DNA of 64,000 nucleotides from NCBI RefSeq assembly GCF_015680405.1, contig NZ_JADLJS010000009.1, positions 62,001 through 126,000 on the forward strand. Reading direction: 5' to 3'. The translations under genes were made by a program, and so were the position numbers. The first letter of the stretch is position 1, and each line of letters opens with the position of its first letter. The notes below the pieces were generated by a model that was not told the DNA's origin, searched no databases, and worked only from the letters and a program-made list of their open reading frames with translations. Origin of the DNA: Pseudomonas pudica. Lineage in GTDB: Bacteria; Pseudomonadota; Gammaproteobacteria; Pseudomonadales; Pseudomonadaceae. Below are positions 60,213 through 64,000 of the stretch, one piece after another.

Positions 60213-61889
60213 TCAAGTGTGGTTGATATCACGGTCCTTGGTCTCCGGCAGGAAGAAGATCCCCAGCACCGCCGTCATCACCGCAATCACGATCGGGTAC
60301 CACAAGCCGTAATAGATATCCCCGGTCGCCGCCACCATGGCAAACGCCACGGTCGGCAGGAAGCCGCCGAACCAGCCGTTGCCGATATGGTAAGGCAGCG
60401 ACATCGAGGTGTAGCGGATACGCGCCGGGAACAGCTCCACCAGCCAGGCCGCGATCGGCCCGTAGACCATGGTCACGTAGATCACCAGAATGGTCAGCAG
60501 CAACAGCACCATCGGGTAGTGGATCTTCGCCGGGTCGGCCTTTTCCGGGTAGCCAGCCTCTTTCAACGCCCCGCTCAAGGTCGCGGTAAAGGCGTCGCTC
60601 TGTGCCTTGAAGTCCGCTGCCGCCAGGCTGCTGCCATCAAAACTTGGCAGTACCCGTTCACCAATGCGGATCTGCGCCACGCTGCCGGGTTCGGCCGCTT
60701 CGTTGGTATAGGGGATGGCCCGCTTGGCCAGCAAGCTCTTGGCGATGTCGCACGAGCTTGTGAATTTGGCCTTGCCCACCGGGTCGAACTGGAACGCGCA
60801 CTGGGCAGGGTCTGCCATCACCACCACCGGATTCTGCTCCTGGGCGACGAACACATCCGGGTTACCGTACTGGGTCAGCGCCTTGAAGATCGGGAAGTAG
60901 GTCAGCGCGGCGATGATGCAACCGGCCATGATGATTTTCTTGCGGCCGATGCGGTCGGACAGGCTGCCGAAGAAGATGAAGAACGGCGTGCCGATCAGCA
61001 GCGAACCGGCGATCAGCAGGTTGGCGGTCTGCGGCTCGATCTTGAGCATCTGCAACAGGAAGAACAGCGCATAGAACTGCCCGGTGTACCACACCACGGC
61101 CTGGCCGGCGGTGCCGCCCAGCAGCGACATGATCACCACCTTGAGGTTGTCCCAGCGGGCGAACGATTCGGTCAGTGGCGCCTTGGACGCCTTGCCCTCG
61201 GCCTTCATCTTCATGAACACCGGCGACTCGTTGAGCTGCATGCGGATGTATACCGAAATCGCCAGCAGCAATATCGACAGCAGGAACGGCACCCGCCAGC
61301 CCCAGGCCTCGAACACCTCGTTACCCATCGCCGTGCGGCAGGCCATGATCACCAGCAGCGAGAGGAACAGCCCCAGGGTGGCCGTGGTCTGGATCCAGGC
61401 AGTGAAGAAGCCGCGCCGGCCTTTGGGTGCATGTTCGGCCACATAGGTGGCCGCGCCGCCGTATTCGCCACCCAATGCCAGGCCCTGCAGCAGGCGCAGG
61501 CTGATGAGGATGATCGGCGCGGCCACGCCGATCGTGGCATAGCTGGGTAGCAGGCCCACCACAGCGGTGGACAGGCCCATGATGACGATGGTGATGAGGA
61601 AGGTGTACTTGCGCCCGATCATGTCACCCAGGCGGCCGAACACGATGGCGCCGAATGGCCGTACGGCAAAGCCGGCGGCAAAGGCCAGCAAGGCGAAGAT
61701 GAACGAGGTGGTTTCATTGACCCCGGCAAAGAAGTGCTTGGCGATGATCGCCGCCAGGGAGCCGTACAGGTAGAAGTCGTACCATTCGAATACCGTGCCC
61801 AGGGACGAGGCGAAAATGACCTTGCGCTCCTCCCGGGTGATACCGCGTTGGGGCGCGCTGCCCGTGGATGTGCTGTCGAGAACCGCCAT
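60213..61889 (-). CDS. MFS transporter, metabolite:H+ symporter type, with large periplasmic insert
   Basis: 558 residues. Opening FASSLGTVFEWYDFYLYGSL and the loop RPFGAIVFGRLGDMIGRK are the signature of the MHS family (citrate, ketoglutarate, proline/betaine, shikimate symporters). Between helices in the second half there is an insert of about 115 residues (about 336-455) with two Cys, DPAQCAF and TSSCDIA; usual members have about 430-450 residues. ATG 61889 has GGAGGCACCCC upstream; the frame opens 8 codons before. Confidence 0.9.
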   Translation of the reverse strand: MAVLDSTSTGSAPQRGITREERKVIFASSLGTVFEWYDFYLYGSLAAIIAKHFFAGVNETTSFIFALLAFAAGFAVRPFGAIVFGRLGDMIGRKYTFLITIVIMGLSTAVVGLLPSYATIGVAAPIILISLRLLQGLALGGEYGGAATYVAEHAPKGRRGFFTAWIQTTATLGLFLSLLVIMACRTAMGNEVFEAWGWRVPFLLSILLLAISVYIRMQLNESPVFMKMKAEGKASKAPLTESFARWDNLKVVIMSLLGGTAGQAVVWYTGQFYALFFLLQMLKIEPQTANLLIAGSLLIGTPFFIFFGSLSDRIGRKKIIMAGCIIAALTYFPIFKALTQYGNPDVFVAQEQNPVVVMADPAQCAFQFDPVGKAKFTSSCDIAKSLLAKRAIPYTNEAAEPGSVAQIRIGERVLPSFDGSSLAAADFKAQSDAFTATLSGALKEAGYPEKADPAKIHYPMVLLLLTILVIYVTMVYGPIAAWLVELFPARIRYTSMSLPYHIGNGWFGGFLPTVAFAMVAATGDIYYGLWYPIVIAVMTAVLGIFFLPETKDRDINHT

Positions 61890-62062
61890 GGGGTGCCTCC
61901 GTCTTGTCGTCATTCAGGCCGGGAGCACCTCATGTCATTTACACCATCGCACCCAGGCCCTGGGGGCTTGCTTTGGATATGCGAAGCACGACGAGGCAGG
62001 CCGCCTCGGATCGCAGCAAGGTAACTGAAGCATAATAGGCTTTGGCGGGATATCCACTTGGC

Positions 62063-62158
62063 TTACACGGCCCCTGCAGGACCGCGCCAGCCTGGAGAGA
62101 GCCACAGCTTGCCTTGTGCGTTATCGACCCAGTGCTCGGGGGTGTGCAGGTTACTCAT
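62063..62158 (-). CDS. 31-residue ORF coupled to the VOC gene, perhaps a remnant
   Basis: Starts in ATGA overlap with the VOC stop and ends at TAA: MSNLHTPEHWVDNAQGKLWL then SPGWRGPAGAV. HTPEHWVDNAQGKLW resembles the N-terminal strand of Pseudomonas alpha/beta hydrolases, after which similarity stops, so it may be a truncated gene. The rest of 61890-62062 shows nothing more. Confidence 0.4.
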   Translation of the reverse strand: MSNLHTPEHWVDNAQGKLWLSPGWRGPAGAV

Positions 62159-62580
62159 GGGGCCTTGGTTGCCGGTACCGACCCTTTCAGCTCGACCTGG
62201 TTGCCATCGGGGTCGTAGCAGTACAGCGACAGCCCCTCACCCTCGGCGCCATAGCGCTTTTCGGCAGGTTCTACTTCAACTCCCGCGGCTTGCAGGTAGG
62301 CCGTAAGTGCCGCCTCGTCGAACGGCTCGATGCGCAGGCAGAAATGGTGCAGATTGCGCCCCTCGGCCCCAGGAGCCGCCCCACCAGGCTGCCCCAGGGG
62401 GCCGTCTAGGGTTACCAGGTCGATCATCGCCGTGCCCGTGGCCAGGTGGACCATGCCCAGGTCTTCGCGCACGCGGCTGACCGTGCAGCCGAGCAGTTCG
62501 GTGTAGAAGGCGACGCTGCGCTCCAGGTCGCTGACCCGCAGGACGAGATGGTCGATATGCTTGATGGCGAATGGTCGCAT
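62155..62580 (-). CDS. VOC-family (glyoxalase-like) protein
   Basis: 141 residues. Metal-site residues of the VOC fold are intact: HIDHLVLRV (His), then HHFCLRI (His) and GNQVELKG (Glu). Reads like a small dioxygenase/isomerase or glyoxalase relative; substrate unknown. ATG 62580 is preferred because of AAGGAGCCTTGGC before it; the frame extends 20 codons more. Confidence 0.87.
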   Translation of the reverse strand: MRPFAIKHIDHLVLRVSDLERSVAFYTELLGCTVSRVREDLGMVHLATGTAMIDLVTLDGPLGQPGGAAPGAEGRNLHHFCLRIEPFDEAALTAYLQAAGVEVEPAEKRYGAEGEGLSLYCYDPDGNQVELKGSVPATKAP

Positions 62581-62657
62581 GCCAAGGCTCCTTGTGGCCG
62601 GTGGATTCCTGAGGCTCACCACCATAGCCCACGCGCGCATGGCATGGCCATATGCAG

Positions 62658-63584
62658 TTACTCGTTTACCAACCGTTGCAGCACGCCCCCTTCATGGCGA
62701 GCCAGGATGCGCAGCAGTTGGTCGACCAGCGCCCGGTCCGGCGCATCCAGGTGGAAGTGGTGCCCGCCCGGATGCCAGGAGATCTTCGCCTGGATGGGCA
62801 AGGCCGCCTGGCGGCGGGTAAAGGCTTCACCGGTGAATGCCCCCTGGCGGCCGAACAGCAGGTACAACGGGCAACGGATCTGCCTGAGCAAATCGCAGGC
62901 TTCGCGCTCGGTCAGCGGCATGGGTTCGGGCAGCACCAGCCGTGGGTCGTGGCGCCAGCAATAGCCCTCGCCCAGCTGCAGCAGGTCACGCATTGCCAAC
63001 AGCCGTGCCGCCTCTTCCGACAGCTCGGTGTCCAGGCGCTCGCGGCGTTGTTCCAACGCCGTGTCCAGGTCCTCGAAACGGTCGACGTCCGGCTCGGCAA
63101 AACCCTGCAGCTGGCTGCGCTGCACCATGCGCTTGAGCCGGTAGGCCCGGGCCAGGTGCTGCACGCGGTCATCCTCGGCCACCGTGAACGGTGCGCCCAT
63201 GCCGTCGAGGAAGGTCATGCTGGCAATACCGCTGGTCATCGCTGCCAGCAGCGACGCCACCCCGGTGCCCATGCCATGGGCCAGTACATGGAATTGCGCC
63301 AGGCCCAGGCTGTCGGTCACCGCCAGCATGTCCTGGGCATGTTCCCACAGGTAGTAGCCACTGTCGTGGCGGCGGTGGTCCGAGCGGCCGTGGCCGACCA
63401 GGTCGGGGGCCACCACGAAGCAGCCGTCCAGCATCGGTGCCAGGCGCTCGAACGAGGCGGCGTTGTCCAGCCAGCCATGCAGGGCCAGCACCGGGATGCC
63501 ATCCTCCGCCCCCCAGGTCCGTACCGCTATTTCAATACCGTCGAGGTCCAGCAGGTGATCCTTGGGACTGCACAGCGAATGCAT
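62658..63584 (-). CDS. Alpha/beta-hydrolase fold protein lacking the nucleophile serine
   Basis: 308 residues. The fold is clear (VLALHGWLDNAASFERLAPM with oxyanion HGW, VAPDLVGHGRSD, HPGGHHFHLD), but the nucleophile elbow reads AHGMGTG where active relatives have xHSxG: Ser is Gly (codon GGC). The usual acid after the sixth strand is also missing (LFGRQGAF). Only the late His remains. It may be a non-catalytic binding protein. ATG 63584 follows GGGAGAACTACG; an upstream frame of 22 codons is ignored. Confidence 0.85.
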   Translation of the reverse strand: MHSLCSPKDHLLDLDGIEIAVRTWGAEDGIPVLALHGWLDNAASFERLAPMLDGCFVVAPDLVGHGRSDHRRHDSGYYLWEHAQDMLAVTDSLGLAQFHVLAHGMGTGVASLLAAMTSGIASMTFLDGMGAPFTVAEDDRVQHLARAYRLKRMVQRSQLQGFAEPDVDRFEDLDTALEQRRERLDTELSEEAARLLAMRDLLQLGEGYCWRHDPRLVLPEPMPLTEREACDLLRQIRCPLYLLFGRQGAFTGEAFTRRQAALPIQAKISWHPGGHHFHLDAPDRALVDQLLRILARHEGGVLQRLVNE

Positions 63585-63744
63585 CGTAGTTCTCCCTGAT
63601 AGAACGCCGGCCCATGGCCAGGCATCACATGACATCGGCCCATACCCCACACGCCGGCATCATCCACACGACATGCCTACCCCATGTCTTGCTCCACCAT
63701 CTCCCAACGACCCTGCCCGCGCTGCTCCCCTACCGACGCTCTCG

Positions 63745-63765
63745 TGCACAGGACCGACCTGTGCA
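63745..63765. promoter_or_regulatory. Inverted repeat TGCACAGG-N5-CCTGTGCA
   Basis: Perfect 8-bp arms around ACCGA, 73 bases before the last gene of the window, in an otherwise featureless 253-bp gap (63585-63837). Could be an operator or a leader hairpin. Confidence 0.4.
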
Positions 63766-63837
63766 TCCAACTAAATACCACCGCATGCCGAGGTGAAACC
63801 TGTCGACTGGCGCCTCCATTGACCACGAGTATCGAGC

Positions 63838-64000
63838 ATGACCAGCAAACCCATGCCTTTCCATCAGGCCCAGATTGTCCGTAACCTGCCTACCTGGTGC
63901 CGAACGATGCACCCCGACCATACCCGCCGCATCGTGCAGCGCGTGCGCAAGGACTACCTCGACGAAAACGGCTCGCCTTACACCTGGTACGCTGCTGCCA
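63838..64000 (+). CDS. Start of an unknown gene, cut by the window edge
   Basis: 54 codons visible, opening MTSKPMPFHQAQIVRNLPTW. Ribosome site is weak (CACGAGTATCGAGC). The opening FHQAQIVRNLPTWCRTMHPD followed by YLDENGSPYTWYAAA is reminiscent of the N-terminus of large Pseudomonas dermonecrotic-toxin/NEL-ligase-like proteins (DUF6543 type), but this is a memory-based guess and 54 residues are not enough to decide. Confidence 0.5.
   Translation, partial: MTSKPMPFHQAQIVRNLPTWCRTMHPDHTRRIVQRVRKDYLDENGSPYTWYAAA

Overview
The window is a gene-dense, GC-rich stretch of a Pseudomonas chromosome, most likely from the P. putida group. The basis is inference: high-GC codon usage, tight operons with ATGA start-stop overlaps, P. 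putida-like REP repeats (stems of the type TCGCGGG...CCCGCTCCCACAGG) in many gaps between genes, and the gene content (a bcs cellulose operon with bcsEFG, RifI2-like AroE homologue, 8-oxoguanine deaminase). I see no tRNA, rRNA, CRISPR array, insertion sequence or prophage.

Layout. 1-9301 (minus): one cellulose operon read bcsE-F-G-R-Q-A-B-Z, running off the left edge in bcsZ. 9635-11488: an ABC exporter, divergent from it. 11592-19183: an IclR regulator and a divergent seven-gene operon joining a polyamine/opine-type ABC importer to a three-subunit FAD/2Fe-2S dehydrogenase. 19395-31413: a catabolic block with two IclR regulators, an AroE-like dehydrogenase, three ketosteroid-dehydrogenase-like flavoproteins, a NIPSNAP protein, an MFS importer, a TIM-barrel isomerase and a Gfo/Idh/MocA dehydrogenase; palindromes upstream of several of these genes fit IclR operators. 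31766-34651: a large membrane HD-GYP protein. 34843-40441: amine catabolism (aldehyde dehydrogenase, aminotransferase, LuxR regulator, divergent APC permease) with a very long palindrome in the divergent gap. 40704-43882: a ketoglutarate-semialdehyde-type dehydrogenase and an 8-oxoguanine deaminase-like enzyme. 43918-53112: GNAT, small proteins, a phosphoethanolamine transferase, the pqiAABC envelope lipid-transport operon, LysR and VOC proteins. 53119-59402 (minus): a seven-gene operon of thermostable-hemolysin family protein, AMP-ligase, haem-oxygenase-like diiron protein, SDR, TPR protein, response regulator and sensor kinase. 59514-64000: an unknown protein, an MHS transporter, a VOC protein, an alpha/beta-hydrolase homologue without its nucleophile serine, and the start of an unknown gene.

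How it fits together. The left part is c-di-GMP-controlled biofilm matrix synthesis (PilZ in BcsA, GIL motif in BcsE); the HD-GYP protein could lower the same messenger. The middle is catabolic, with transporter, oxidoreductases and local regulator grouped for each substrate. The best candidate for an undescribed system is the 53119-59402 operon. It encodes its own two-component regulators, and an 11-bp-period direct repeat, the kind of site OmpR/PhoB-type regulators bind, lies just upstream of its first gene. The three-flavoprotein block is the second candidate.
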